Origin: Achromobacter anxifer
GTDB lineage: Bacteria > Pseudomonadota > Gammaproteobacteria > Burkholderiales > Burkholderiaceae_B
Length of the DNA: 64,000 nt
Reading direction: 5' to 3'
Assembly: GCF_903652925.1 (NCBI RefSeq)
Contig: NZ_CAHLAR010000003.1
Span: forward strand, 248,001 to 312,000
Of this stretch, positions 56,527-64,000 are shown piece after piece; within the stretch, counting starts at the first letter, position 1; every line of letters begins with the position of its first letter. The notes beneath the pieces are model-generated. The model saw nothing but the letters and a program-made list of their open reading frames with translations, had not been told where the DNA came from and made no database searches. A program made the translations under genes and the position numbers.

Positions 56527-57921
56527 GTGCCCCGCTTGCGCAGAACCTTCAGGAACTTGACATCACGTTTGCGGCTCGGCTTGTTCGGCCGCACGTTCCT
56601 GTTGCTCGCCGCGCTGATGCTCGTCAGCCTGGGCGCGTGGCTACAAGTATTTTTCAGCATGGAGCTGGGACCGCGCGCCAATCAGATGGCGCAGCGGGTG
56701 ATCACGGCCGTCAATATCACGCGCACCGCGCTGATCTATTCGCATAACGACGAACGCAGCAAGCTCCTGCTGGACCTGGCCACCAACGAAGGCATCCAGG
56801 TCTATCCGCGCGAGGTCACCGACTTCGCCGAAGCCCTCCCCGACGACGACTACTGGCAACGCGTTGCCCAGCACATCCGCACGCGCTTCGGCCCGGAAAC
56901 GCAGATTGCCTGGGGCGTGAACCAGGTGCCCGGCTTCTGGGTCAGTTTCCAGATAGAAAAGGACCTCTACTGGCTGGTGTTCGAGCGAGAGCAGATCGGC
57001 CTGACCGGCGGGATCGAATGGCTGGGGTGGGGCGCCACGGCGTTGCTGCTGTCCCTGGTCGGGGCCGCGGTCAGCGTGGGCTTCGTCAACCGGCCGCTAT
57101 CGCGGCTGGCCCGGGCGGCCCAGGTGCTGTCGCGCGGCGAAACTCCCGCTGCCCTGCCCGAGCAAGGCCCGCTGGAAATCCGCGACCTGAACGCCTCGTT
57201 CAACCGCATGGCCAAGGACCTGAGGCAGGCCGAGGCCGACCGCGAACTGATGCTGGCGGGGATTTCGCACGACCTGCGCACGCCGCTTGCGCGCATGCGG
57301 CTGGAAATCGAATTGAGCGGGGTGTCCGAGGATGCCCGCCAGGCCATCGACGAAGACCTGGGCCAGATCGACCACAGTATCGGGCAGTTGATGGAGTACG
57401 CGCGCCCCGCCGGCACGCTGCCGCAGCTGGCGACCGACATTTCCGCAGTGCTGGCCGAACTTTACGAACGCGAACGCAGCCATACGGCTTCGGTGGGCGG
57501 CGAACTGGAAGCCACGCTGGAACCGGGCCTGCGCGCCCGCATCACGGCGCTGGACCTCAAGCGCATCGTCAGCAACCTGATCGAGAACGCCCGCCGCTAT
57601 GGCCGCTCCAGCGACGGCATGGCGCATCTCGTCATGACACTGCAAGCTGACGGCGCCATGATCGCGATCGAGGTGTCCGACCGCGGTCCCGGCATCGCGC
57701 CTGAAGACGTGGACCGCCTGCTGCGGCCGTTCTCGCGCGGCGAGGCGGCGCGCACCGGCGTCAGCGGCGCGGGGCTGGGCCTGGCCATCGTCGAACGCCT
57801 GCTCAAGCACGTGGGCGGCTCGTTGCGCATGCTGCCCCGCGAGGGTGGCGGCCTGACCGCAAGGATAGAGTTGCCCAAAGCGAAGTTTAGGAATTATCAA
57901 TTAGACAACGAAAATCCATAG
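56527..57921 (+). CDS. risS: EnvZ-like sensor histidine kinase RisS
   Basis: 464 aa if started at GTG 56527 (V/M-PRLRRTFRNL), with AGGAG 10 nt upstream; an ATG at 56470, inside risA, would add 19 residues. Two membrane helices (about 22-43 and 165-190) flank a periplasmic sensor. HAMP, then H-box GISHDLRTPLARMRLE with H248, N-box RIVSNLIENARRYG, G boxes VSDRGPGIAPED and GAGLGLAI. It autophosphorylates and controls RisA. It ends 56 bp before ahpC. The stop region overlaps the ahpC promoter. Confidence 0.92.
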   Translation: MPRLRRTFRNLTSRLRLGLFGRTFLLLAALMLVSLGAWLQVFFSMELGPRANQMAQRVITAVNITRTALIYSHNDERSKLLLDLATNEGIQVYPREVTDFAEALPDDDYWQRVAQHIRTRFGPETQIAWGVNQVPGFWVSFQIEKDLYWLVFEREQIGLTGGIEWLGWGATALLLSLVGAAVSVGFVNRPLSRLARAAQVLSRGETPAALPEQGPLEIRDLNASFNRMAKDLRQAEADRELMLAGISHDLRTPLARMRLEIELSGVSEDARQAIDEDLGQIDHSIGQLMEYARPAGTLPQLATDISAVLAELYERERSHTASVGGELEATLEPGLRARITALDLKRIVSNLIENARRYGRSSDGMAHLVMTLQADGAMIAIEVSDRGPGIAPEDVDRLLRPFSRGEAARTGVSGAGLGLAIVERLLKHVGGSLRMLPREGGGLTARIELPKAKFRNYQLDNENP

Positions 57922-57929
57922 CGTAGAAT
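57902..57929 (+). promoter_or_regulatory. Probable ahpC promoter
   Basis: TAGACA (57902-57907) and TAGAAT (57924-57929), each 5 of 6 to consensus, 16 bp apart. It starts within the last risS codons. The leader up to the ahpC ATG is about 42 nt. An OxyR site is expected just upstream but I could not identify one. Confidence 0.5.
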
Positions 57930-57977
57930 TTATGGTTTGAGGCACAGCCTTAATTCCACCAACAACTGGGAGTAAAC

Positions 57978-58526
57978 ATGAAAACTGTTGGCGACAAACT
58001 CGAGCCCTTCAAGGTCACCGGCGTCAAGCCCGGCTTCAACCAGCACGAAGAAAACGGCGTGTCGGCGTTTGAAGACATCACCGAAAGCTCGTTCCCCGGC
58101 AAGTGGAAGGTCATCTACTTCTACCCGAAAGACTTCACGTTTGTTTGCCCGACCGAAATCGTCGGCTTCAACAAGCTGGCCAAGGATTTCGAAGACCGCG
58201 ACGCCGTCCTGCTGGGCGGTTCGAGCGACAACGAATTCGTCAAGCTGGCCTGGCGCCGTGAGCACCCGGACCTGAACAAGCTGGGTCACTACCAATTCGG
58301 CGACACCACCGGCGCCCTGATCGACCAGCTGGGCGTGCGTGAAAAGGGTGCTGGCGTTGCCCTGCGCGCCACCTTCATCGTTGATCCGGACAACACGATC
58401 CAGCACGTTTCGGTGAACAACCTGAACGTCGGCCGTAACCCGGAAGAAGTTCTGCGTCTGCTCGACGGCCTGCAAACCGACGAGCTGTGCCCGTGCAACC
58501 GTACGGTTGGCGGCGCCACGCTGTAA
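57978..58526 (+). CDS. ahpC: Alkyl hydroperoxide reductase AhpC (peroxiredoxin)
   Basis: 182 aa, 2-Cys peroxiredoxin. The peroxidatic cysteine is C57 in DFTFVCPTE; the C-terminal ELCPCNRTVGG holds two cysteines, C171 and C173, the AhpD-linked type seen in Mycobacterium and Bordetella. It reduces hydroperoxides and peroxynitrite; electrons come from AhpD, encoded 74 bp downstream, rather than from AhpF, which is absent here. GGGAG precedes the ATG. Confidence 0.96.
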   Translation: MKTVGDKLEPFKVTGVKPGFNQHEENGVSAFEDITESSFPGKWKVIYFYPKDFTFVCPTEIVGFNKLAKDFEDRDAVLLGGSSDNEFVKLAWRREHPDLNKLGHYQFGDTTGALIDQLGVREKGAGVALRATFIVDPDNTIQHVSVNNLNVGRNPEEVLRLLDGLQTDELCPCNRTVGGATL

Positions 58527-58531
58527 TTTCC

Positions 58532-58571
58532 AGCCCGGCCCGGGACCCGCTTGCGGGTCCTGCGCTGGGCT
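58532..58571 (+). repeat. Stem-loop between ahpC and ahpD
   Basis: Inner hairpin GGACCCGC/GCGGGTCC (58543-58550 with 58553-58560) closed by an outer AGCCC/GGGCT pairing (58532-58536 with 58567-58571) and followed by TTT. It may attenuate readthrough so that ahpC is made in excess of ahpD. Confidence 0.5.
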
Positions 58572-58600
58572 TTAACTGCTCTAGATTATAGGTAAAAGCT

Positions 58601-59119
58601 ATGGAATTTCTTACGACCATTAAGGAACAACTGCCGGATTGGGCCAAGGATATCCGCCTGAATCTGGACGCCGTGATCGCCCGCTCGACGCTGGCTCCTG
58701 AAGATGCCGTGGGCGCCGCCCTGTCCGCCGCCTACGCCGCGCGCAGCCCGGTGCTGGTCGAAGCCTTCAAGAGCGGCCTGTCGGAAGGCGACGCCAACGC
58801 CGCGCTGACGGCCTCGGCCCTCATGGGCATGAACAACACCTGGTATCCGTACGTGGAAATGACCGGCGACGCCCAACTGAAGAGCCTGCCGGCCCAGTTG
58901 CGCATGAACGCCTACGCAACCCACGGCGGCGTGGAAAAGAAGCGCTTCGAGCTGTTCGCGCTGGTGGCCTCGATTATCGGCAAGTGCCATTTCTGCGTGG
59001 CTTCGCACTACGAGAACCTGAAGAACGACGGCTTATCGACCGAGCAGCTGCGCGATGCCGGCCGCATCGCCGCCGTGGTCAACGCCGCCGCCCTGGCGCT
59101 GGCCGCCCAAGGCAAGTAA
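58601..59119 (+). CDS. ahpD: Alkyl hydroperoxide reductase AhpD
   Basis: 172 aa, helical AhpD fold. The redox centre is C129-x-x-C132 in GKCHFCVASH with H136, and E112 and neighbours in GGVEKKRFELFA complete the proton relay. It has its own weak peroxidase activity and reduces AhpC using a lipoyl adaptor. It is transcribed with ahpC, separated by a stem-loop. A strong terminator follows. Confidence 0.95.
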   Translation: MEFLTTIKEQLPDWAKDIRLNLDAVIARSTLAPEDAVGAALSAAYAARSPVLVEAFKSGLSEGDANAALTASALMGMNNTWYPYVEMTGDAQLKSLPAQLRMNAYATHGGVEKKRFELFALVASIIGKCHFCVASHYENLKNDGLSTEQLRDAGRIAAVVNAAALALAAQGK

Positions 59120-59134
59120 GCAGCCAGTCCAGCA

Positions 59135-59175
59135 ATAAAAAAACCCGCCTGCGCATTGCAGGCGGGTTTTTTATT
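59135..59175. terminator. Bidirectional terminator after ahpD
   Basis: Stem of at least 12 bp (59141-59152 with 59158-59169), 5-nt loop, flanked by A-run and T-run, so it ends both ahpCD and the minus-strand gene whose stop is at 59196. Confidence 0.93.
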
Positions 59176-59195
59176 GCCCTGCGGCGTCTGGCCGC

Positions 59196-61286
59196 CTACT
59201 TCTTCGGCATGGACGAGGTGGTCGGCAGGCCGTTGGCGGCCCATGCCTCGACGCCGCCGCGGTACCAGTACACGGTCCAGCCCAGCGTGCCGGCGCGCAG
59301 CGCCGCGTTGTAGGCCGAACGGTCGTTCATGCCCGCGCCCAGGATCACGACGGGCGCCTTCCGATTGCCACCGTTGTTCTTCAACAGCCAGGCGTCCAGG
59401 TCTTGCTGCAGGCGATCCGTGACGCTGCCGTCCGAACCCGCATCCGGCAACGGATAGCCGATGGGCACCGTGTCGCGCAGCCCGCTGGTGTCGACGATCA
59501 GGAGATTCTTGTCTTTCTGGATCATCCCGACCAGGTCGCCGGTCGTGATCACCTGGGCGCGGTAGATCTTGTTGGGCGTCGGCCCCTTGTACGGCGCGGT
59601 GAACAGCATGGTCGTGGCCGGCACGCCCAAGTCCTTCAGCTCGTCGATGGCGCTGGGAGGCATGCCCTGGCCCGGCTGCGCCGGCTGCTGCCGCGGCGCG
59701 GCCGAACCCGGGGCTGCTCCGCCGCCCTGCGCAGCGACCTCGCCGCCCACGGTTCCCATCTCGATGTCGGAAATCATCACCGCGATGTTCTCGATCAGCT
59801 CGTAGCACATGGTGATCGAGCCTTCGCGCGGGCTGTACCAGGCATTGAGCTGGCCACAGTCCTTGAACACCACGTTCACCGGACGCGGCAGCACGTAGCG
59901 TTCGCCCAGCAGCTTGATGTTGTTCGAGATCGCTTCCGACAGATTGTTCGCGAACAGGTTGCCGATCTTGCGCTTGGACGGCTGGAAGACCACATTCACC
60001 GGAGCGCCGGGCGCATTCGCCGCCTGCTGGCCCTCGGGCGTCCAGGTGCCCACGCGCGTGTGCGGCGCCAGGATCTTGTTCCAGGCGCGGTTCTGCTTGT
60101 TGAATTCATCCGAACAACGCGCCCGGGTCCGGTCCTCGAGCCCGACGTGCTTGGCAATGGACTCGAACACGGCGGGGTTGCCGCCATACATGATGCAGAG
60201 CATGTTGCGGAAGCGCTTCAGGTCGCCGGTGTGCTCGTCCTGCCAGGCCGACGAAGCGTCGGCGCCCCTGCGCTCGGCCAGCTTGCCGCTGTAATACCAC
60301 TGCAGGGCGGCATACTTCGCCGCATCCTGCGCCATGATGTTCACGTCCTTGTTGTCCGACGGATACATGGTCGGCTCGACGATCTGCAGCGCAGAGTAGA
60401 TATCGACCGCGTCCTCTTCCGCGCCGGTCGAAGGCAGCTCCAGTTCGCCGATCAGGGCATGCCCGAACTCGTGCATGAAGATGCTGCGCATGATGCCGAT
60501 GTACACCGAGACGATGCGCATCGTGTCGCCGCCAAAGCGCGGATACGGGCCCTCGCCGGGCAAGCCCGGGTTGCTGTCGCCGCCAGACTGCCCTGCCGCC
60601 GGGGCCTGAGGCTTCTGCGTGGCGCCGCCGCCTCCACCGCCCGCGCCGCCACGCGCCGGCAGACCGGCCGCCGCCGGCGCGGCGCCGGATTCGTTGCCGG
60701 TCATCGTGATCTTGAAGTCGGCGATGCCGAAGGTGCCCACGTCATAGGCCATGATGCCAAGCTCGGCGCCCGTCGCGGGTTCGTTGCTGACGTCGCCGAT
60801 CTGCTTGCCGTTCACGATGAAGCGGGCCGCGCCCGGCAGCTCGACCACGCGGATGCGGTCGGAACCGTCCAGCTTGGCCACATTGGGAACCGAGGCGATA
60901 TCGCGGCGGTTCTGCCCCTGCAGGCAGAACAGCAGCGTGTTCTTGTCCGCCGTGAGTTCCAGCAGGCACAAGGCCTTGTTGGCGCGATTGCTCAGCGCGA
61001 CGCCGATCGACGCCTTCGGGTTCGCCGATTTCACGACCACATTGACGTCGGTCACGCGGCCCGAGTCCGGCGCCGGTCCAACGTTCATGTACAGAGTCTG
61101 TTCGCTATCGGGCTTCGTCGGATTGTGCAGGGTGAACCATCCGTCCTGCACGCCGGCGGTCCAGCCCTCCAGCATTTGCTGCTTGACCGCGCCAGCCAAC
61201 GGTCCCAATTGCTGCTCGTATTGCGCATGCGCGGGCGAACTCAAGGCGCCGAAGACGGCGAGCAAGGCGATGCCACGTAAATGCAT
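59196..61286 (-). CDS. Secreted DUF4344-like metallopeptidase fused to a rhodanese-like domain without catalytic Cys
   Basis: 696 aa with signal MHLRGIALLAVFGALSSPAH, cleaved near AHA|Q. Residues 22-197 look like a beta-sandwich (concanavalin/DUF1080-like, GIMAYDVGTFGIADFKITM). A Gly/Ala/Pro linker (201-245) leads to a metallopeptidase region (250-510) with HEFGH at 272-276, the downstream acidic cluster GAEEDAVD, and YSPREGSITMCYEL, features of DUF4344. After a second linker, 570-690 resembles a rhodanese (LLIVDTSGLRD, VVILGAGMNDRSAYNAALRA, GGVEAW), but the CxxxxR loop has Ala651 in place of Cys. It is monocistronic. Function unknown; periplasmic or exported protease or binding protein is inferred. 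Confidence 0.75.
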   Translation of the reverse strand: MHLRGIALLAVFGALSSPAHAQYEQQLGPLAGAVKQQMLEGWTAGVQDGWFTLHNPTKPDSEQTLYMNVGPAPDSGRVTDVNVVVKSANPKASIGVALSNRANKALCLLELTADKNTLLFCLQGQNRRDIASVPNVAKLDGSDRIRVVELPGAARFIVNGKQIGDVSNEPATGAELGIMAYDVGTFGIADFKITMTGNESGAAPAAAGLPARGGAGGGGGGATQKPQAPAAGQSGGDSNPGLPGEGPYPRFGGDTMRIVSVYIGIMRSIFMHEFGHALIGELELPSTGAEEDAVDIYSALQIVEPTMYPSDNKDVNIMAQDAAKYAALQWYYSGKLAERRGADASSAWQDEHTGDLKRFRNMLCIMYGGNPAVFESIAKHVGLEDRTRARCSDEFNKQNRAWNKILAPHTRVGTWTPEGQQAANAPGAPVNVVFQPSKRKIGNLFANNLSEAISNNIKLLGERYVLPRPVNVVFKDCGQLNAWYSPREGSITMCYELIENIAVMISDIEMGTVGGEVAAQGGGAAPGSAAPRQQPAQPGQGMPPSAIDELKDLGVPATTMLFTAPYKGPTPNKIYRAQVITTGDLVGMIQKDKNLLIVDTSGLRDTVPIGYPLPDAGSDGSVTDRLQQDLDAWLLKNNGGNRKAPVVILGAGMNDRSAYNAALRAGTLGWTVYWYRGGVEAWAANGLPTTSSMPKK

Positions 61287-61429
61287 CAGAATGTCTCTGT
61301 AGTCGAAATGAAGTAGCGCAGAATATGCCAGATCAATTCGACCCGCTTATTCATTTGTTAAAGATGTATCAAAACCAAATGAATTGCAGGGAATGTGCGA
61401 AAGCCCCTTGCCAGAGCCCTCGCAGCGGG

Positions 61430-61918
61430 CTACGAAATCCGCGCCAACAGCGTCACCACCGTCGCAGCAATGCCTTCCTTGCGCCCCAGATAGCCCAGGC
61501 CTTCGTTGGTCTTGGCCTTGATGTTGACCTCGGTCTCGGCCAGCCCGGTATCCGCGGCGATGTTCTTCACCATGGCCGGTGCATGCGGACCGATCTTGGG
61601 CGCCTGCGCGTGCAGCGTGGCGTCGATGTTCACCGGCGCCCAGCCGGCGGCGCGCACCCGTGACATGGCTTCGCGCAGCAGGACGCGGCTGTCGGCGCCC
61701 TTGAAGGCTGGATCGGTATCGGGGAAATGCCGTCCGATGTCGCCCAGGCCGGCCGCGCCCAGCAGCGCGTCGGTAATGGCGTGCAGCAGCACGTCCGCGT
61801 CCGAATGTCCCAGCAGGCCATGCGTGTGTGGGATAGTGACGCCGCCAATGATCAGCGGGCGGCCTTCGACCAGCGCGTGCACGTCGAAGCCCTGGCCGAC
61901 GCGGAAAGGAATACTCAT
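61430..61918 (-). CDS. ispF: 2-C-methyl-D-erythritol 2,4-cyclodiphosphate synthase
   Basis: 162 aa from the ATG at 61918, which overlaps the ispD stop as ATGA. Zinc ligands are D12 and H14 (GFDVHA) and H46 (ADVLLHAI). [14 protein letters not shown] and the [17 protein letters not shown]-terminal region are standard. It catalyses the cyclisation step of the MEP isoprenoid pathway as a trimer. It is the second gene of ispD-ispF, and about 143 bp with no gene separates it from the metallopeptidase start. Confidence 0.97.
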   Translation of the reverse strand: MSIPFRVGQGFDVHALVEGRPLIIGGVTIPHTHGLLGHSDADVLLHAITDALLGAAGLGDIGRHFPDTDPAFKGADSRVLLREAMSRVRAAGWAPVNIDATLHAQAPKIGPHAPAMVKNIAADTGLAETEVNIKAKTNEGLGYLGRKEGIAATVVTLLARIS

Positions 61919-62598
61919 AGCCATTTTTCCATCAGTTCGAAATCATCCGGCCATGTCACCTTGAAGTTGCGCATGGCGCCGGGCACCAGCAGCGGCGCGT
62001 AGCCTGCCGCTTCGATGGCGGAAGCCTCGTCAGTAACGACCGCGCCGCTCACCGAGGCCGCCGTCAGCGCGTCGCGCAGCACGCCGGCCCGGAACATCTG
62101 CGGCGTCTGCGCCAGCCACAGGCCATTGCGGTCCAGCGTGCGCTCGACGCGCTCGTGGCCGCCCTTGACCGTATCCGCCACTGGCAAGGCCAGCAGCCCG
62201 CCCACCGGATCCGCCAGGCAAGCATCGATCAGGCGGCCCAGGGCCGCCGCCGGCAGCCCGGGGCGCGCGGCATCGTGCACCAGCACCCAGGTATCGTCGG
62301 CCACGCCGCTGTCGGCCAGCGCGCCGGCCACGGTGTCGGCGCGCGTCGCGCCGCCGCAGGCCCGCCACACCGTACGGGGCAGGCCGGCCAGCGCCGCGTC
62401 CACCCAGCCGTCGCCGGGCGTCACGGCCACGCGCACCTGCGCGATCCGTTCGTCGGCCAGCAGCGCGCATACCGCGTGGCGCAGCATGGGCTGTCCGGCC
62501 AGCGGACGATATTGCTTGGGCACGGTTTCATGCCCGGGGCGGCTGGCACGGGCCCCGACGCCCGCAGCGGGCACGATTGCAATGAGGGAGGCAGACAT
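61915..62598 (-). CDS. ispD: 2-C-methyl-D-erythritol 4-phosphate cytidylyltransferase
   Basis: 227 aa. The nucleotide-binding start is [15 protein letters not shown] with [16 protein letters not shown], then [12 protein letters not shown] and DTVKG, all IspD hallmarks. It forms CDP-methylerythritol in the MEP pathway. It is translationally coupled to ispF and divergent from mfd, whose first possible start is only 30 bp away. Confidence 0.96.
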   Translation of the reverse strand: MSASLIAIVPAAGVGARASRPGHETVPKQYRPLAGQPMLRHAVCALLADERIAQVRVAVTPGDGWVDAALAGLPRTVWRACGGATRADTVAGALADSGVADDTWVLVHDAARPGLPAAALGRLIDACLADPVGGLLALPVADTVKGGHERVERTLDRNGLWLAQTPQMFRAGVLRDALTAASVSGAVVTDEASAIEAAGYAPLLVPGAMRNFKVTWPDDFELMEKWL

Positions 62599-62611
62599 GG
62601 TGCGGTGATTT

Positions 62612-62617
62612 TATAAT
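62612..62617 (+). promoter_or_regulatory. -10 element of mfd promoter
   Basis: Exact TATAAT in the 29-bp gap between ispD and the first mfd ATG. No matching -35 is seen at 16-18 bp. Transcription would begin about 4 nt before the ATG at 62628, giving a nearly leaderless message, or about 22 nt before the ATG at 62646. Confidence 0.4.
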
Positions 62618-62627
62618 CTTCCGCTTG

Positions 62628-64000
62628 ATGCCTGCTCCCAGCCTGATGCCAGCCCCCGCTACCCCCGCCCCCGCCGCGCCGCCCGTCCCCTCCACGGCTC
62701 CCACCCTGTCCGCGCTGAAGGCCGGCGCGCGCTACGCCCAGCCGCGTCCTCCGGGTTCCGGCGACGCCTGGCTGCTGGCCGACCTGGCGCGCCAGGCCGC
62801 GGCGCCGCTGGTCATCCTGACCGCCGAGCCCGTCGAGGCCCAGCGCCTGGCCGAGGAAATCCAGCTGTTCGCGCCGGACCTGCGCGTGCGCCAGTTGCCC
62901 GACTGGGAAACGCTGCCGTACGACGCCTTCTCGCCGCACCAGGACCTGATTTCGGAGCGCCTGCACACGCTGCATTCGCTGATGACGAAGTCCGTGGACG
63001 TGCTGACGGTGCCGGTCACGACCGCGCTGTACCGGCTGGCGCCGCCCTCCTTCCTGGCGGCCTACACCTTCTCCTTCAAGCAGAAGGACAAGCTCAACGA
63101 GACGGCGCTGCGCGCCCAGCTGACGCTGGCCAACTACAACCACGTCACCCAGGTGACCGCGCCCGGCGAATTCTGTTTGCGCGGCGGGCTGATCGACCTG
63201 TTCCCGATGGGCTCGGTGGTGCCCTACCGCCTGGACCTGTTCGACGACGAGATCGAGACCATCCGCAGCTTCGATGTGGATACGCAGCGCAGCCTGTACC
63301 CGGTGCGCGAAGTGCAGCTCCTGCCCGGCCGCGAGTTCCCGATGGACGAGGACGCGCGCAACCGCTTCCGCGCGCGCTTCCGCGAAGTCTTCGAGGGCGA
63401 TCCCTCGCGCGCGCTGCCCTACAAGGACATCGGCAACGGCATACCGTTCGCCGGCGTCGAGTACTACCTGCCGCTCTTCTTCGAGGAAACGGCGACCCTG
63501 TTCGACTACCTGACGGAAGGCACGGTCACCGTCACCGTGGGCGACATCGACGACGCCATCCAGCGCTTCAACCAGGACACCTCCAGCCGCTACGGCTTTC
63601 TCAAGAGCGACCGCGAACGGCCGGTGCTGCCGCCGTCCGAGCTGTTCCTGGACAACGAGGCGCTCTACGCCCGTCTGAAGGAATTCCGCCGCCTGTCGCT
63701 GGCCGCCGGCCAGCCGCACCCGGATTTCCGCGCCGCGCCCGACGTGAGCGTGGCCCGGCGTTCCGAGGATCCCATCGCCAAACTGCGCGCGCTGGTGCAG
63801 GCCGGCCAGACACGCGTGCTGCTGTGCGCCGACTCCGCCGGCCGGCGCGAGACCCTGGTGCAGATGCTGAACGAGTTCGGTGTCACCCCGGACGCGCAGC
63901 CCGACACCATCGGCGCCTTCCTGGCCTCGGACGCCCATTTCGGCATCGTCGCCGCGCCGCTGTCCACCGGCTTCGGCCTGCCCCAGGCCAATCTGGCCTT
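62628..64000 (+). CDS. mfd: Transcription-repair coupling factor Mfd (partial, C-terminus beyond window)
   Basis: 457 codons visible. The UvrB-like module that binds UvrA is seen after an Ala/Pro-rich start: RYAQPRPPGSGDAWLLADLA, RQLPDWETLPYDAFSPHQDL, ISERLHTLHSL, GEFCLRGGLIDLFPMGS and LLPGREFPMDE. The window ends in domain 3, before the RNA-polymerase-interacting and helicase domains. Mfd removes stalled RNA polymerase and recruits UvrA. Starts at 62628 or 62646 are both possible; neither has a clear ribosome site. Confidence 0.95.
   Translation, partial: MPAPSLMPAPATPAPAAPPVPSTAPTLSALKAGARYAQPRPPGSGDAWLLADLARQAAAPLVILTAEPVEAQRLAEEIQLFAPDLRVRQLPDWETLPYDAFSPHQDLISERLHTLHSLMTKSVDVLTVPVTTALYRLAPPSFLAAYTFSFKQKDKLNETALRAQLTLANYNHVTQVTAPGEFCLRGGLIDLFPMGSVVPYRLDLFDDEIETIRSFDVDTQRSLYPVREVQLLPGREFPMDEDARNRFRARFREVFEGDPSRALPYKDIGNGIPFAGVEYYLPLFFEETATLFDYLTEGTVTVTVGDIDDAIQRFNQDTSSRYGFLKSDRERPVLPPSELFLDNEALYARLKEFRRLSLAAGQPHPDFRAAPDVSVARRSEDPIAKLRALVQAGQTRVLLCADSAGRRETLVQMLNEFGVTPDAQPDTIGAFLASDAHFGIVAAPLSTGFGLPQANLA

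Noticed and set aside
57901-57977. Possible OxyR site before ahpC (ATAG ... TATG)
   Set aside because: Spacing and half-sites do not match the OxyR consensus well enough to call.
59403-61280. 625-codon plus-strand frame opposite the metallopeptidase gene
   Set aside because: Composition rich in Arg, His, Gln and Val with no motif; the minus strand encodes a protein with a signal peptide and HExxH.

Overview
The window is a GC-rich, densely packed bacterial chromosome segment. Gene content and order point to a betaproteobacterium of the Alcaligenaceae, of the Bordetella/Achromobacter kind. Pointers are a RisA/RisS-like two-component pair, an AhpC/AhpD pair, PagL, two Bug-type periplasmic receptors without membrane partners nearby, and the smc-zipA-ligA block. 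The genus call is inferred from remembered protein similarity, not from a search. I see no rRNA, tRNA, insertion sequence, prophage, CRISPR array or other clear sign of recent transfer. Nearly all long open frames opposite the genes are by-products of high GC.

Layout. 0-4.3 kb is a sugar-acid-type catabolic island: a LysR regulator cut by the window edge, a divergent DapA-family aldolase/dehydratase, and a converging bug-uxaA pair. 4.5-9.6 kb holds pagL (lipid A 3-O-deacylase), trpB-trpA-accD and argE. 9.7-20.7 kb is mostly housekeeping: an MHS transporter, relA, mtfA, a flavodoxin-like protein, ridA, pncB, fdxA, a ferredoxin-NADP reductase, an intracellular PHB depolymerase and rnfB-nth. 21-25.8 kb is a five-gene branched-chain-amino-acid-type (HAAT) ABC transporter. 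25.9-30.4 kb holds an orphan glycine-betaine-type binding protein, a class IV aminotransferase, a Tat-exported phosphocholine phospholipase C and an ASCH protein. 30.6-35.5 kb is a second HAAT transporter on the minus strand with a LivM-LivG fusion. 35.8-37.6 kb is the biotin ECF transporter bioMNY. 37.7-39.8 kb is msrB-yciB-bolA-ppiC.

39.9-44.9 kb is an accessory unit: an IclR regulator divergent from a four-gene operon of a Bug receptor, a creatinase/M24-fold protein lacking one metal ligand, a TauD-type dioxygenase and a MetX-like alpha/beta hydrolase, with a 26-bp near-palindrome in the shared promoter region. 44.9-51.7 kb is smc-zipA-ligA. 52-55.6 kb has lplT, a family 4 uracil-DNA glycosylase and a TsaB-RimI fusion. 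55.8-59.1 kb has risAS-like and ahpCD. 59.2-61.3 kb encodes a secreted DUF4344-like metallopeptidase joined to a rhodanese-like domain whose catalytic cysteine is replaced. ispD-ispF and the 5' part of mfd close the window.

Best candidates for undescribed biology: the metallopeptidase/pseudo-rhodanese protein, the IclR-linked operon with its degenerate M24 protein, the Walker A lysine-to-arginine change in the first LivF, and two operator-like elements (20846-20865 palindrome; 55657-55678 tandem 11-mers).
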